DNA of 64,000 bases from Caballeronia grimmiae (GCF_000698555.1 NZ_JFHE01000018.1:38730-102729); one strand, 5' to 3'; shown: positions 36,042 through 45,389, numbered from the stretch's first letter. Notes: a model not told the origin generated them from the sequence alone. A program made the numbers and translations.

Positions 36042-36494
36042 TCAGCGAGCGTCCTGCTGCTCTTCCGGCCAGTCGCGAATGTAGGCCTTCAGCATGCGAT
36101 TCTCGAACCCCTGCTCTTCCACGACCGCACGGGCCACGTCATAGAACGAGATCACGCCCATCAGCGCGCGATTTTCCATGACAGGCAAATAGCGGACATG
36201 GTGCTCGAGCATCATGCGGCGTACTTCGTTCACGTCCGTTTCCGGCGTGCAGGTGAGCGGGTGATCGTCCATGACCTTGCGGATGGTCGTCGCGCCGACG
36301 CCGCCGCCGTTATCGCGCAGCGTCAGGATGATCTCGCGGAATGTCAGCATGCCGACGAGATCGCCATATTCCATGACGACGAGGGAGCCGATGTCGTGCG
36401 CGGCCATGACGTTGATCGCGTCGGAGAGCGGCGTATCGGGCGTAACGGTGAATAGCGCGTTGCCTTTCACCTTCAGAATGTCGCTGACTCGCAT
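36042..36494 (-). CDS. Two-CBS-domain protein
   Basis: A 150-residue stand-alone pair of CBS domains: MRVSDILKVKGNALFTVTPD, then NVMAAHDIGSLVVMEYGDLV (first), and VMDDHPLTCTPETDVNEVRR with HHVRYLPVMENRALMGVISF (second). Such proteins bind adenine nucleotides and regulate partners. The start at 36494 follows AAGGAG; the open frame further upstream looks non-coding. It has its own terminator, so it is monocistronic, and is divergent from metY. The partner is unknown. Confidence 0.92.
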   Translation of the reverse strand: MRVSDILKVKGNALFTVTPDTPLSDAINVMAAHDIGSLVVMEYGDLVGMLTFREIILTLRDNGGGVGATTIRKVMDDHPLTCTPETDVNEVRRMMLEHHVRYLPVMENRALMGVISFYDVARAVVEEQGFENRMLKAYIRDWPEEQQDAR

Positions 36495-36675
36495 CACTTT
36501 CTCCTTGCGAAATGCCTGTCCAGATGTCAAAGCGTTTGTGAAACCATGGGTCGATGCTATCGGAAAGGCCCGCAAAAGGAAAGCGAGGCAAGCCCGCGTT
36601 AGCCTTTCGGACAAGGCTTTGCGGCCGGGCGCACGCGTTCACCCTAGTTCGCGCGCCCCCAAGCCCGATGCTAGG

Positions 36676-38055
36676 ATGACCGACCCCTATCCCGCCGGAG
36701 GCCAGGCGCCCCGGCCGACGACGATGCCAGCCAACCGTTTCGATACGCTCGCGCTGCATGCGGGCGCCGCACCCGATCCCGCCACCGGCGCGCGGGCCAC
36801 GCCGATCTATCAGACCACCTCGTTCACCTTTCGCGACACCGATCACGCCGCCGCGCTCTTCAATATGGAGCGATCGGGGCACGTCTATTCGCGCATTTCG
36901 AACCCGACGGTGGCGGTGTTCGAGGAACGCGTCGCGGCGCTCGAAGGCGGCGCCGGGGCGATCGGCACGGCGAGCGGTCAGGCGGCGCTGCATCTGGCGA
37001 TCGCGACGCTGATGGGCGCGGGCTCGCATGTCGTCGCGTCGAGCGCGCTGTATGGCGGCTCGCACAATCTGCTGCATTACACGCTGCGGCGCTTCGGCAT
37101 CGAAACGACCTTCGTGCCGCCGCACGACCTCGACGCCTGGCGCGCGGCGGCGCGGCCCAACACGCGGCTCTTCTTCGGCGAGACGCTCGGCAATCCGGGC
37201 CTCGACGTGCTGGATATCGCGGCCGTCGCCGAAATCGCGCACGCGCACGCCGCGCCCCTGCTCGTCGATTCCACCTTCACGACGCCTTACCTGCTGCGCC
37301 CGTTCGAGCATGGCGCGGACCTCGTCTATCACTCGGCGACGAAGTTTCTCGGCGGTCACGGCACGACCATCGGCGGCGTGCTCGTGGATGGCGGGACGTT
37401 CGATTTCGCGGCGAGCGGCCGCTTTCCCGAATTCACCGAGCCCTACGACGGCTTCCACGGCATGGTGTTCGCCGAGGAAAGCACGGTTGCGCCGTTCCTG
37501 CTGCGCGCCCGCCGTGAAGGATTGCGCGATTTCGGGGCGTGCCTGCATCCCCAGGCGGCGTGGCAACTGCTTCAGGGCATCGAAACCTTGCCGTTGCGCA
37601 TGGATCGGCATGTCGCGAATACGCGCAAGGTGATCGACTTTCTGCTCGGCTCGCCGGCGGTCGAGGGCGTGGCTTATCCCGAACTGCCGACGCATCGCGA
37701 CCACGCGCTGGCCCAGCGTCTCTTGCCGCGCGGCGCGGGCGCGGTGTTCAGTTTCGACCTGCGCGGCGGGGTGCCGGCCGCGCGACGGTTCATCGAATCG
37801 CTGACGCTGTTTTCGCATCTGGCGAACGTGGGCGATGCCCGCTCGCTCGTGATCCATCCCGCCTCGACGACGCACTTTCGCATGGACGCCGCCGCGCTGC
37901 TCGCCGCGGGCATCGGGCCGGGACGGATTCGGCTGTCGATCGGACTGGAAGACCCCGACGATCTCATCGACGATCTGAAACGCGGGCTGAAAGCCGCGCA
38001 GAAAGTCATCGAAAGCGGCGATTCGAATGCCGCACCGCTCGGGAGCCGCGCATGA
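36676..38055 (+). CDS. O-acetylhomoserine sulfhydrylase family PLP enzyme
   Basis: A 459-residue Cys/Met-metabolism PLP enzyme of the MetY (O-acetylhomoserine aminocarboxypropyltransferase) type, which makes homocysteine from O-acetylhomoserine and sulfide. Blocks: TPIYQTTSFTFRDTDHAAAL, MERSGHVYSRISNPTVAVFE, the PLP-lysine in YHSATKFLGGHGTTIGG, and SLVIHPASTTHFRM. The start at 36676 is best guess; ATG 36724 (MPANRFDTLALHAG) also fits and is closer to the usual N-terminus. Its stop overlaps the next ATG (ATGA). Confidence 0.9.
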   Translation: MTDPYPAGGQAPRPTTMPANRFDTLALHAGAAPDPATGARATPIYQTTSFTFRDTDHAAALFNMERSGHVYSRISNPTVAVFEERVAALEGGAGAIGTASGQAALHLAIATLMGAGSHVVASSALYGGSHNLLHYTLRRFGIETTFVPPHDLDAWRAAARPNTRLFFGETLGNPGLDVLDIAAVAEIAHAHAAPLLVDSTFTTPYLLRPFEHGADLVYHSATKFLGGHGTTIGGVLVDGGTFDFAASGRFPEFTEPYDGFHGMVFAEESTVAPFLLRARREGLRDFGACLHPQAAWQLLQGIETLPLRMDRHVANTRKVIDFLLGSPAVEGVAYPELPTHRDHALAQRLLPRGAGAVFSFDLRGGVPAARRFIESLTLFSHLANVGDARSLVIHPASTTHFRMDAAALLAAGIGPGRIRLSIGLEDPDDLIDDLKRGLKAAQKVIESGDSNAAPLGSRA

Positions 38056-38882
38056 TCCTCGATGTCGGTGGCCATCGCGCCTATGTCTACACCGGCGGCA
38101 AAGCCTTCGATCCGGCGCGTCCCGCGATCGTCTTCGTTCACGGCGCGCAGCACGACCACAGTGTGTGGGCGTTGCAGACGCGTTACTTCGCGCATCACGG
38201 CTTCGGCGTGCTTGCGGTCGACCTGCCGGGCCACGGCCGCAGCGACGGCCCCGCGCGGCGCGACATCGGCGCGCTCGCGGACTGGCTGATCGACGTGCTC
38301 GACGCAGCCGGCGCGCCCCGCGCGATTTTCGCCGGCCACAGCATGGGCTCGCTCGTCGCGCTGGATGCCGCCGCGCGTTATCCCGAACGGACCGCGGGCC
38401 TCGCGCTCGTCGCCACCGCGGCGCCGATGACCGTCTCCGATGCGCTCCTCGATGCCGCCCGCGAGCGCGAGCCGCAAGCGATCGGCATGGTCAACCAGTG
38501 GTCGCATTCAACGATCGCCGCGAAACCTTCGAGCCCCGCACCCGGCTTCTGGCTGCAAGGGATGAACCAGCGGTTGATGGAGCGCATCGGCGCATTGGGC
38601 GAAGCGCAGCTCTTTCATACGGATTTCAGCGCATGCAACGCCTACACCGATTCGCTCGAGCGGGCGGCTTCCGTGCGCTGCCCGGTGTGCGTGCTGAGCG
38701 GCAAGCGCGATGTGATGACGCCGCCGCGCGCCGCGCGCCCGCTCGTCGATGCGTTGCGCAAGGCCGGCGCATCGGTGCGGACGATAGAACTGGAAGGCGG
38801 CCACGCGCTGATGTCGGAGGAGCCGGATGCAGTCCTCGACGCGCTGTTTTCATTCGCCCTCGCCTGCGCGAAGCCGGCTTGA
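38052..38882 (+). CDS. Alpha/beta hydrolase
   Basis: A 276-residue alpha/beta hydrolase: IVFVHGAQHDHSVW (oxyanion), AVDLPGHGRSDG, the nucleophile Ser in AGHSMGSLVAL, the acid near VLSGKRDVMTP, and the His in LEGGHALMSEEP. It is translationally coupled to the metY-like gene by a 4-bp overlap. This suggests a role in sulfur or acyl-ester metabolism, but its sequence is that of a general esterase and not of homoserine acetyltransferase MetX. Confidence 0.88.
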   Translation: MILDVGGHRAYVYTGGKAFDPARPAIVFVHGAQHDHSVWALQTRYFAHHGFGVLAVDLPGHGRSDGPARRDIGALADWLIDVLDAAGAPRAIFAGHSMGSLVALDAAARYPERTAGLALVATAAPMTVSDALLDAAREREPQAIGMVNQWSHSTIAAKPSSPAPGFWLQGMNQRLMERIGALGEAQLFHTDFSACNAYTDSLERAASVRCPVCVLSGKRDVMTPPRAARPLVDALRKAGASVRTIELEGGHALMSEEPDAVLDALFSFALACAKPA

Positions 38883-38976
38883 GCGCGCCGCTTGCACGCG
38901 TGTGCGCGCCGCCGCAGAATGGTTCTTGCTGACGTTATCGCGTCATGCAGAACATGTCGCACGGGAGGCCGTCATC

Positions 38977-39297
38977 ATGGCGCACACCGCACACGGCGAG
39001 CATTTCGCCAGCTTCGCCGAGTTCTACCCGTACTATCTCGACGAGCATCGCAACCTGGTCTCGCGCAGGCTGCATTTCATCGGCTCGCTCGGGGTAATCG
39101 GCTGCCTCGCGATGGCGCTCGCGACCGGCGACTGGCTGTGGCTGCCGGCCGCCGTCGTCTGCGGATACGGCTTTGCGTGGATCGGCCATTTCTTCTTCGA
39201 GAAGAATCGTCCCGCGACGTTTCGCCATCCGCTCTATAGCCTGATGGGCGACTGGGTGATGTTCAGGGACATCTGCGTCGGAAAGATAGCGCTGTGA
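38977..39297 (+). CDS. Mpo1-like (DUF962) membrane protein
   Basis: A 106-residue Mpo1/YGL010w-family protein. The yeast member is a 2-hydroxy fatty acid dioxygenase in lipid alpha-oxidation. Pattern: FAEFYPYYLDEHRNLVSRRL, HFIGSLG with the first membrane span, a second span LPAAVVCGYGFAWIGHFFFE, then KNRPATFRHPLYSLMGDWVM. The conserved histidines (HRN, LHFIG, GHFFFE, RHP) that may hold iron are all present. The ATG at 38977 follows GGGAGG. It ends 19 bp from the convergent yihY gene. Confidence 0.9.
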   Translation: MAHTAHGEHFASFAEFYPYYLDEHRNLVSRRLHFIGSLGVIGCLAMALATGDWLWLPAAVVCGYGFAWIGHFFFEKNRPATFRHPLYSLMGDWVMFRDICVGKIAL

Positions 39298-39316
39298 GTC
39301 GCCGCGAGTACACGCT

Positions 39317-40624
39317 TCAAGCCGGCTGCTGCGGCATTGACGAAGACGGCGCTTCGCGCAGTCGCGCATTGGCTTGCGCCTGCGTGCGCGCGGCGATCAG
39401 CGTGCTGAGCGAAATGCCGAGCTTTTCGTTTTCGAGCGCGTTCATCAGTGCGTCGCGGTCGATCTGGGTGGCGTCGAGGCACAACTGATAGTCGAGTTCC
39501 TCGCGGTCGATGACGAATTCCTGGAACAGCATCGTCAGCGTGATCTGGCTCGGATTGGCGATCAGCACGTAACGCGGCATGTGCGCGTCCTCGAGCCGTC
39601 CGATCCAGCCGAGCGAATCGAGGCGCGCGATCAGGCGTGTTGAAGTATCGACCTCGCATCGGACCATCTTCGACAATTGCAGCGCGGTGTAGCCGGGCTT
39701 GCCTTCGTCGCGCGCTTCGACGAGACGCGCGAGGATTTCGAGGGCATCCAGCAGATCGCTGCCGGGAAACTCGCGCCGATGATATTGCCCGATGCGGATG
39801 GCGGGCAGCGCGGATGTCACCATTGCGCCGACGAGGGCGATCATCCAGCACAGATAGACCCACAGCAGGAACACCGGCAGCGACGCGAACGCGCCGTAGA
39901 CCGCGGTATAGGTCGGAATGCTGCGCACGTAGAAGCCGAAACCGCGCTTGCTGATTTCGAAGGCGACGGCCGCGATCAGCCCGCCGACGACGGCATCGCG
40001 CCACTCCACCTTGCAGTTCGGCATGTAGACATACATGATCGTGAAGCCGAATACCGTGAGCGGCAGCGAAACGCCGGTCAGCAGCCATTCGACGACGGGC
40101 GGCATCAGGTTGTGCGAGCCCGCGAACGCGACGGAATGCGCGAAGACGTACGACGAGATCGACAGGCTGCAGCCGAAGAGAATCGGCCCGAGCGTGATGA
40201 TCGACCAGTAGACGAGCACGCGCTGCGCGAACGGTCGCGCCTTCTTGACGCGCCAGATGACGTTGAACGCGGACTCGACCGTCATCATGGTCATGACGGA
40301 GGTCACGAGCAGGATGATCATGCCGACGGTCGTGAGTCCTTTTGCTTTCGATGCGAATTCGTTGAGGTACTTGAAGATCTGGCTGTTGATGGTCGCGGGC
40401 ATCAGATGGTCCGCGAGAAAGTCCTGCAGCGACGCCTGGAACGAGGCAAAGATGGGGAACGCGGTGAACAGCGCGAAGGCGACGGTAGCGAGCGGCACGA
40501 GCGACAGCACGCTCGTGAACGTGAGGCTGCCGGCCACTTGCGCGACGCGATCTTCGCCGATGCGCCGCGCGACGAAACCGGCGAGGCGCTTGATTGCTGC
40601 GAGATCGATTGATAGGTGCTGCAA
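39317..40624 (-). CDS. YihY/BrkB-family membrane protein
   Basis: About 435 residues with six predicted membrane spans in the first 290 residues. Family blocks: VAQVAGSLTFTSVLSLVPLA, VGMIILLVTSVMTMMTVESA, FNVIWRVKKARPF and YTAVYGAFASLPVFLLWVYL. A cytoplasmic winged-helix-like C-terminal domain follows (LQLSKMVRCEVDTSTRLIAR). The name RNase BN for this family is historical and wrong; the function is unclear. I start at TTG 40624, with AGGAG 8 bp upstream. An ATG at 40696 would add 24 residues encoded by the tandem repeat. Confidence 0.88.
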   Translation of the reverse strand: MQHLSIDLAAIKRLAGFVARRIGEDRVAQVAGSLTFTSVLSLVPLATVAFALFTAFPIFASFQASLQDFLADHLMPATINSQIFKYLNEFASKAKGLTTVGMIILLVTSVMTMMTVESAFNVIWRVKKARPFAQRVLVYWSIITLGPILFGCSLSISSYVFAHSVAFAGSHNLMPPVVEWLLTGVSLPLTVFGFTIMYVYMPNCKVEWRDAVVGGLIAAVAFEISKRGFGFYVRSIPTYTAVYGAFASLPVFLLWVYLCWMIALVGAMVTSALPAIRIGQYHRREFPGSDLLDALEILARLVEARDEGKPGYTALQLSKMVRCEVDTSTRLIARLDSLGWIGRLEDAHMPRYVLIANPSQITLTMLFQEFVIDREELDYQLCLDATQIDRDALMNALENEKLGISLSTLIAARTQAQANARLREAPSSSMPQQPA

Positions 40625-40640
40625 AACGTAATCTCCTGTC

Positions 40641-40840
40641 GGCCGGAGTTGGCGCTTCAGCGCCTTACTCCGGCCCCATGCAAAGCTGTCGACCACAGTT
40701 GGCGCTTTAGCGCCTTACTGTGGTCCCATGCAACGCGGTCGGCCAGAGTTGGCGCTTTAACGCCTTACTCTGGTCCCATGCAACGCGGTCGACCGGACTT
40801 AGCGCTTCACCGCGTCCCCCGATCCCACACAAAACCGCCC
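40641..40840. repeat. Four 50-bp tandem units with nested hairpins
   Basis: Units at 40641, 40691, 40741 and 40791 (the last degenerate), with an exact 50-bp period. Each holds a 9-bp outer stem (40641-40649 with 40667-40675; 40691-40699 with 40717-40725; 40741-40749 with 40767-40775) around an inner ggcgct/agcgcc hairpin. Between units 1 and 2, three stem pairs change on both sides (G:C to A:T twice, G:C to C:G once). Unit 3 has one G:T wobble. It lies in the 324-bp gap 40625-40948 between the divergent yihY and wrbA genes. Confidence 0.92.
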
Positions 40841-40939
40841 GTGTAACCATCACCCCGCGTCCAGGCAAATTCACTGCCGTCCCGGCTACGCCGTCCCGCC
40901 ACCAAATCCACCCCAATACCTATAATAGCCGTTCACTAA

Positions 40940-41566
<627 letters not shown>

Positions 41567-41571
41567 CCGCG

Positions 41572-41979
41572 ATGAACGCCCGCCCAGCCGTCGACACTCC
41601 TGCACGCGGCGCATGCGCCATCGGTGCGATTGCGAGCCTCGGCGCGCTCATCGCGCTGTCGCTCGCCTGGGAATTGTGGCTCGCGCCGTTGCGTCCCGGT
41701 GCGTGGGCGCTGGCGCTGAAGGCGCTGCCGCTTGCCTGCGCGCTGCCGGGCGTCGCCAGGCGCAACGTCTATACGCTGCAATGGGCGTCCATGCTCGTGC
41801 TGCTCTACTTCGCCGAAGGCATCGTGCGCGGCATGACGGATACGGGCCTCTCCGCACGGCTCGCCTGGCTCGAAACGCTGCTTTCGCTGACCTTCTTCGT
41901 CTGCGCGATCGCTTACGTCGCGCCGTTCAAGCGCGCCGCCAAATTGCGCGGTCGATCGCAGAACGGGCAGCGAACGTGA
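41572..41979 (+). CDS. DUF2069 membrane protein
   Basis: A 135-residue inner-membrane protein of the DUF2069 type with four predicted spans (about 17-38, 44-60, 69-84 and 98-115). It includes WELWLAPLRPGAWALALKAL and LQWASMLVLLYFAEGIVRGM, which are typical. It is often found directly after wrbA. It begins 5 bp after the wrbA stop, so it is the second gene of that operon. The function is unknown. Confidence 0.88.
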   Translation: MNARPAVDTPARGACAIGAIASLGALIALSLAWELWLAPLRPGAWALALKALPLACALPGVARRNVYTLQWASMLVLLYFAEGIVRGMTDTGLSARLAWLETLLSLTFFVCAIAYVAPFKRAAKLRGRSQNGQRT

Positions 41980-42108
41980 TGCTTTGTAGCACGATTCGGC
42001 CGAAGTGAGCCGCGCATCGCCCGCGCCTATGCCATTCGGCAGAGGCTCGCGCAACGCCGTGCTGCGCGATACTGTCGTCTACGCCCCAACGCACTTTTTT
42101 CCTCGCCC

Positions 42109-43566
42109 ATGACCGCTCCTGCCGCCTCTTTCGTCGACGCCTGCATCCGCTTTCTTGGCCCGTCCCACGTTCTGACCGACCCTCGCGACACCGAGCCTTA
42201 CGTCGTCGACTGGCGCAAGCGTTATCGCGGCGATGCATGCGCCGTGCTGCTGCCCGCCGACGTGCAGGAGGTGGCCGCCGTCGTGCGGCTCGCACATGAG
42301 CATCGCATCGCGATCGTCCCGCAAGGCGGCAACACCGGCCTCGCCGGCGGCGCGACACCCGATTCCACCGCCACACAGGCGGTCGTGAGCCTGAAGCGGC
42401 TGAACCGCGTGCGCGACATCGATCCGCACAACAACACCATCACCGTCGAAGCGGGCGTCGTGCTCGCGGAAGTCCAGGCCCGCGCGAAAGGCGCACAGCG
42501 CCTCTTCCCGCTGAGTCTTGCGGCAGAAGGCAGTTGCACGATCGGCGGCAACCTTTCGACGAACGCAGGCGGCACCGGCGTGCTGCGCTATGGCAACACG
42601 CGCGAGCTCTGCCTGGGCCTCGAAGTCGTGACGCCGCAAGGCGAAATCTGGGACGGCCTGCGCGGACTGCGCAAGGACAACACCGGCTACGACCTGCGCG
42701 ATCTGTTCATCGGCGCGGAAGGCACGCTCGGCATCATCACGGCTGCGGTGATGAAGCTGCATCCCGCGCCGGTCGCGAAGGTGACCGCGCTCGCGGGACT
42801 CGCGTCGCCGCACGCCGCGCTGGACTTCCTGTCGATGGCCCAGCGTCACGCCGGTCCGCTTCTGACCGGCTTCGAACTGATGTCCGATTTCTCGATGCGC
42901 CTCGTCGGCCGGCACTTTCCGCAACTGCGCTATCCGTTCGGCGAGCCGCACGCGCAGACGGTGCTGCTCGAATTGTCCGACAGTGAAAGCGACGACCACG
43001 CCCGCGCCCTCTTCGAACGCATGATGGAAGAAGCGCTGGCGGAAGGCATCGTCGAGGATGCGGTGGTCGCGGAGAATCTCGCGCAATCGCAGGCGTTCTG
43101 GAATCTGCGCGAGCACATTCCGCTCGCGCAGGCGCAGGAAGGGCTCAACATCAAGCATGACATCGCCGTGCCGATTTCGAGCATCGGCCGCTTCATCGAC
43201 GAAACCGATGCGATCATCGCGCAAGCCGTGCCCGGCGCGCGCATGGTCACGTTCGGCCACCTGGGCGACGGCAATCTGCACTACAACGTGCAGGCGCCCG
43301 AAGGCGTGGATCAGAAGGCGTTTCTGACCGAGTTTCAGACGCCGATCAACGCGCTCGTCTACGAGCAGGTGCACAGGCATCGCGGCAGCATCAGCGCGGA
43401 GCACGGCCTCGGGCAATTGAAAGTGGACGAAGCGATGCACTTCAAGTCGCCGGTCGAAGTGCGCCTCATGCAGACGATCAAGGCCGCGCTCGATCCCGAC
43501 AACCTGATGAATCCGGGCAAGGTCGTGCGATGGAACGCGCACGCCGGCAAGGAGAACACCGCATGA
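42109..43566 (+). CDS. FAD-linked oxidase (D-2-hydroxyacid dehydrogenase type)
   Basis: A 485-residue flavoprotein of the VAO/GlcD family. The FAD-binding domain has VPQGGNTGLAGGATPDSTAT and GTLGIITAAVMKLHP. The C-terminal domain has FGHLGDGNLHYNVQ and SISAEHGLGQLK, whose histidines and acids bind a metal in D-lactate and D-2-hydroxyglutarate dehydrogenases. The substrate is thus a D-2-hydroxyacid, but which one is not decided. Its stop overlaps the next gene by 4 bp. Confidence 0.92.
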   Translation: MTAPAASFVDACIRFLGPSHVLTDPRDTEPYVVDWRKRYRGDACAVLLPADVQEVAAVVRLAHEHRIAIVPQGGNTGLAGGATPDSTATQAVVSLKRLNRVRDIDPHNNTITVEAGVVLAEVQARAKGAQRLFPLSLAAEGSCTIGGNLSTNAGGTGVLRYGNTRELCLGLEVVTPQGEIWDGLRGLRKDNTGYDLRDLFIGAEGTLGIITAAVMKLHPAPVAKVTALAGLASPHAALDFLSMAQRHAGPLLTGFELMSDFSMRLVGRHFPQLRYPFGEPHAQTVLLELSDSESDDHARALFERMMEEALAEGIVEDAVVAENLAQSQAFWNLREHIPLAQAQEGLNIKHDIAVPISSIGRFIDETDAIIAQAVPGARMVTFGHLGDGNLHYNVQAPEGVDQKAFLTEFQTPINALVYEQVHRHRGSISAEHGLGQLKVDEAMHFKSPVEVRLMQTIKAALDPDNLMNPGKVVRWNAHAGKENTA

Positions 43567-44366
43567 AAATCCGAGTGCTGTCCGACTTGCATCTGGAATG
43601 CGACGAGCCGCTCGCCATTCCCTATGCCGACGCCGATCTCGTCGTGCTCGCGGGCGATATCCACAACCACGCCGAAGGACTGCGCTGGGCCGCGGAGAAC
43701 TTCGATAACGGCGTGCCCGTCGTCTATGTCCCCGGCAATCACGAGTATTACGACGGCGAGTTCGGCGCGATGGAAGCCGCGATGCACGACGCCGCGCGCA
43801 GCGTCGACAACGTGCACTTTCTGAACAACGCGTCGCTCGTGGACCGCAGAGGTGCGTGGCGCGTGCTCGGCACGACGCTGTGGACGGACTTCGCGCTGTT
43901 CGGATCGAGCGAGGCGCAAATCGCGAAAGCGCAGGAAGCCTGCACGAAAGTCATGCTCGACTATCGCGGTCTGATTCAGCTTGCTTGGCCCGAACCCGAA
44001 GGCGAGCCACGCTCGTTCACGCCCGACGACTCGCTCGCGCTGCATATCCAGTCGCGCGCGTGGCTCGAAAGCGAGCTGGCGAAACCGTTCGCGGGACAGA
44101 CGATCGTGGTCACCCATCACGCGCCGATGCGCGAGAGCCTCGCGCCGCGCTATGCGGAAGACATCGTGTCGGCGGGCTTCATCAATCACCTGCCGACGCT
44201 CGCGCGTTCGCCCGTCGCGCTCTGGATTCACGGCCACACGCACACCGCGTTCGATTACACGGTGAACGGCACGCGCGTCGTGTGCAATCCGCGCGGCTAT
44301 ACCGACAGGCGCACCGGGCGGCTGGAGAATCCGCAGTTTGCATGGGATAAAGTCGTCGAAATCTGA
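43563..44366 (+). CDS. Metallophosphoesterase
   Basis: A 267-residue calcineurin-like phosphoesterase with all five metal motifs: SDLHLE (residue 7), GDIH, GNHEYY, THHAP and HGHTHT. It has no signal peptide, so it is cytoplasmic. The short form resembles Ser/Thr-phosphatase-like or cyclic-nucleotide phosphoesterases; the substrate is unknown. The ATG overlaps the oxidase stop (ATGA), and the SRAP gene follows 21 bp later, so the three are co-transcribed. Confidence 0.92.
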   Translation: MKIRVLSDLHLECDEPLAIPYADADLVVLAGDIHNHAEGLRWAAENFDNGVPVVYVPGNHEYYDGEFGAMEAAMHDAARSVDNVHFLNNASLVDRRGAWRVLGTTLWTDFALFGSSEAQIAKAQEACTKVMLDYRGLIQLAWPEPEGEPRSFTPDDSLALHIQSRAWLESELAKPFAGQTIVVTHHAPMRESLAPRYAEDIVSAGFINHLPTLARSPVALWIHGHTHTAFDYTVNGTRVVCNPRGYTDRRTGRLENPQFAWDKVVEI

Positions 44367-44387
44367 TGCTTCGAAGCGAGGATAGTC

Positions 44388-45092
44388 ATGTGCGGCCGAA
44401 TCAGCCAGTACCGACTGCCGGCGCATTACGCGCAGCGCCTGCATCTGAAAGATCCATTCGTGCTCGTCGATGCCGCCGACCGTCGCCCCGGCTATAACCT
44501 GTCGCCCGGCACGCATCCGCTCGGGATTTTCCCGGACGAAACCATCCGCGCCGTGCATTGGGGATATTGCCCGCCGTGGGCGGTGCGCAAGAAGCTGCCG
44601 CAGACAATCAACGCGCGCGTCGAAACAGCGTCGACCAGTGCGTACTTCAAGGACTTGTGGAAGAAGGCGCGCATTCTCGTCCCCGCCGATGGCTGGTTCG
44701 AATGGCGCATCGAGCCTGCGCCGGGCGATGCGGCCGGCAAGCCGTTCAAGCAGCCGTACTTCATCCAGCGCGCCGACGGCGAGGCGATGTTCCTCGCCGC
44801 GCTCACGAGCGTCTTGCGCGAGCAGGACGCGGCGGCGCCGGGCGCGGGCTTCGTCATCGTGACGTCGAAGGCGGACGAAGGGCTCGTCGATGTGCACGAT
44901 CGCCGCCCGCTCGTCTTCTCACCGGCGGCTGCACGCCGATGGCTCGACGCGGGCGCATCGTCCGACGATCTTCATTCGCTCGTGAGAACCGACGGCGTGC
45001 CGGCGTCGCATTTCGTCTGGCATCGCGTGACGAGCGACGTCAATCGCACCGTCAACGACGAACCGCGCCTCATCGAGCGGCTGGAAACGTGA
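44388..45092 (+). CDS. SRAP protein (YedK/HMCES-like)
   Basis: A 234-residue SOS-response-associated peptidase family protein. Members form a covalent thiazolidine bond with abasic sites in single-stranded DNA. The required residues are all visible: Cys2 after Met removal (MCGRIS), Asn75 (INARVETA), Glu105 (DGWFEWR) and His170 (VDVHDRRP). It is the third gene of the oxidase-phosphoesterase-SRAP run. I see no LexA box just upstream, but it may be controlled from the operon promoter. Confidence 0.94.
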   Translation: MCGRISQYRLPAHYAQRLHLKDPFVLVDAADRRPGYNLSPGTHPLGIFPDETIRAVHWGYCPPWAVRKKLPQTINARVETASTSAYFKDLWKKARILVPADGWFEWRIEPAPGDAAGKPFKQPYFIQRADGEAMFLAALTSVLREQDAAAPGAGFVIVTSKADEGLVDVHDRRPLVFSPAAARRWLDAGASSDDLHSLVRTDGVPASHFVWHRVTSDVNRTVNDEPRLIERLET

Positions 45093-45098
45093 ATGGAA

Positions 45099-45266
45099 TC
45101 AGCGCGGGTGACGATCGCGCCGGCCGTCGTCGATGCGCACCGGTACGAGCCGCTGCTTCGCCTGACGCTCGGACTGGGCGCGCATGGCGTTGAAGAGATC
45201 GCGCGAAGCGGGGATGGCGATCAGGACGAGAAGCGCGGCAAGGGCGAAGAGAAGAGGCGTGCTCAT
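45099..45266 (-). CDS. Possible 55-residue membrane protein
   Basis: A short frame starting MSTPLLFALAALLVLIAIPA, one clear membrane span, then SRDLFNAMRAQSERQAKQRL and a basic tail. GGGAAA lies 7 bp before the ATG. It converges with the SRAP gene and lies downstream of the LysR gene on the same strand. A single-span protein with a basic cytoplasmic tail is plausible; no family is recognised. Confidence 0.5.
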   Translation of the reverse strand: MSTPLLFALAALLVLIAIPASRDLFNAMRAQSERQAKQRLVPVRIDDGRRDRHPR

Positions 45267-45389
45267 GTGACGTTTTCCCGAAGAAGCGGTGAGGACGAGT
45301 GCAAACGGTATCAAAGCTGCGGCCGAAACGGGAGTAAGCAAGTGTTGCGCCGCACGAAATTTCGTAACCGAAGCTGCGCGGCCGCCAAA

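Noticed and set aside
36494..36676. SAM or SAH riboswitch before the metY-like gene
   Set aside because: I could not see conserved core sequences of these riboswitches in the 180-bp gap.
40641..40840. Tandem repeat considered as a CRISPR array
   Set aside because: The units are directly contiguous with a 50-bp period and near-identical sequence between hairpins, so there are no unique spacers, and no cas genes are in the window.
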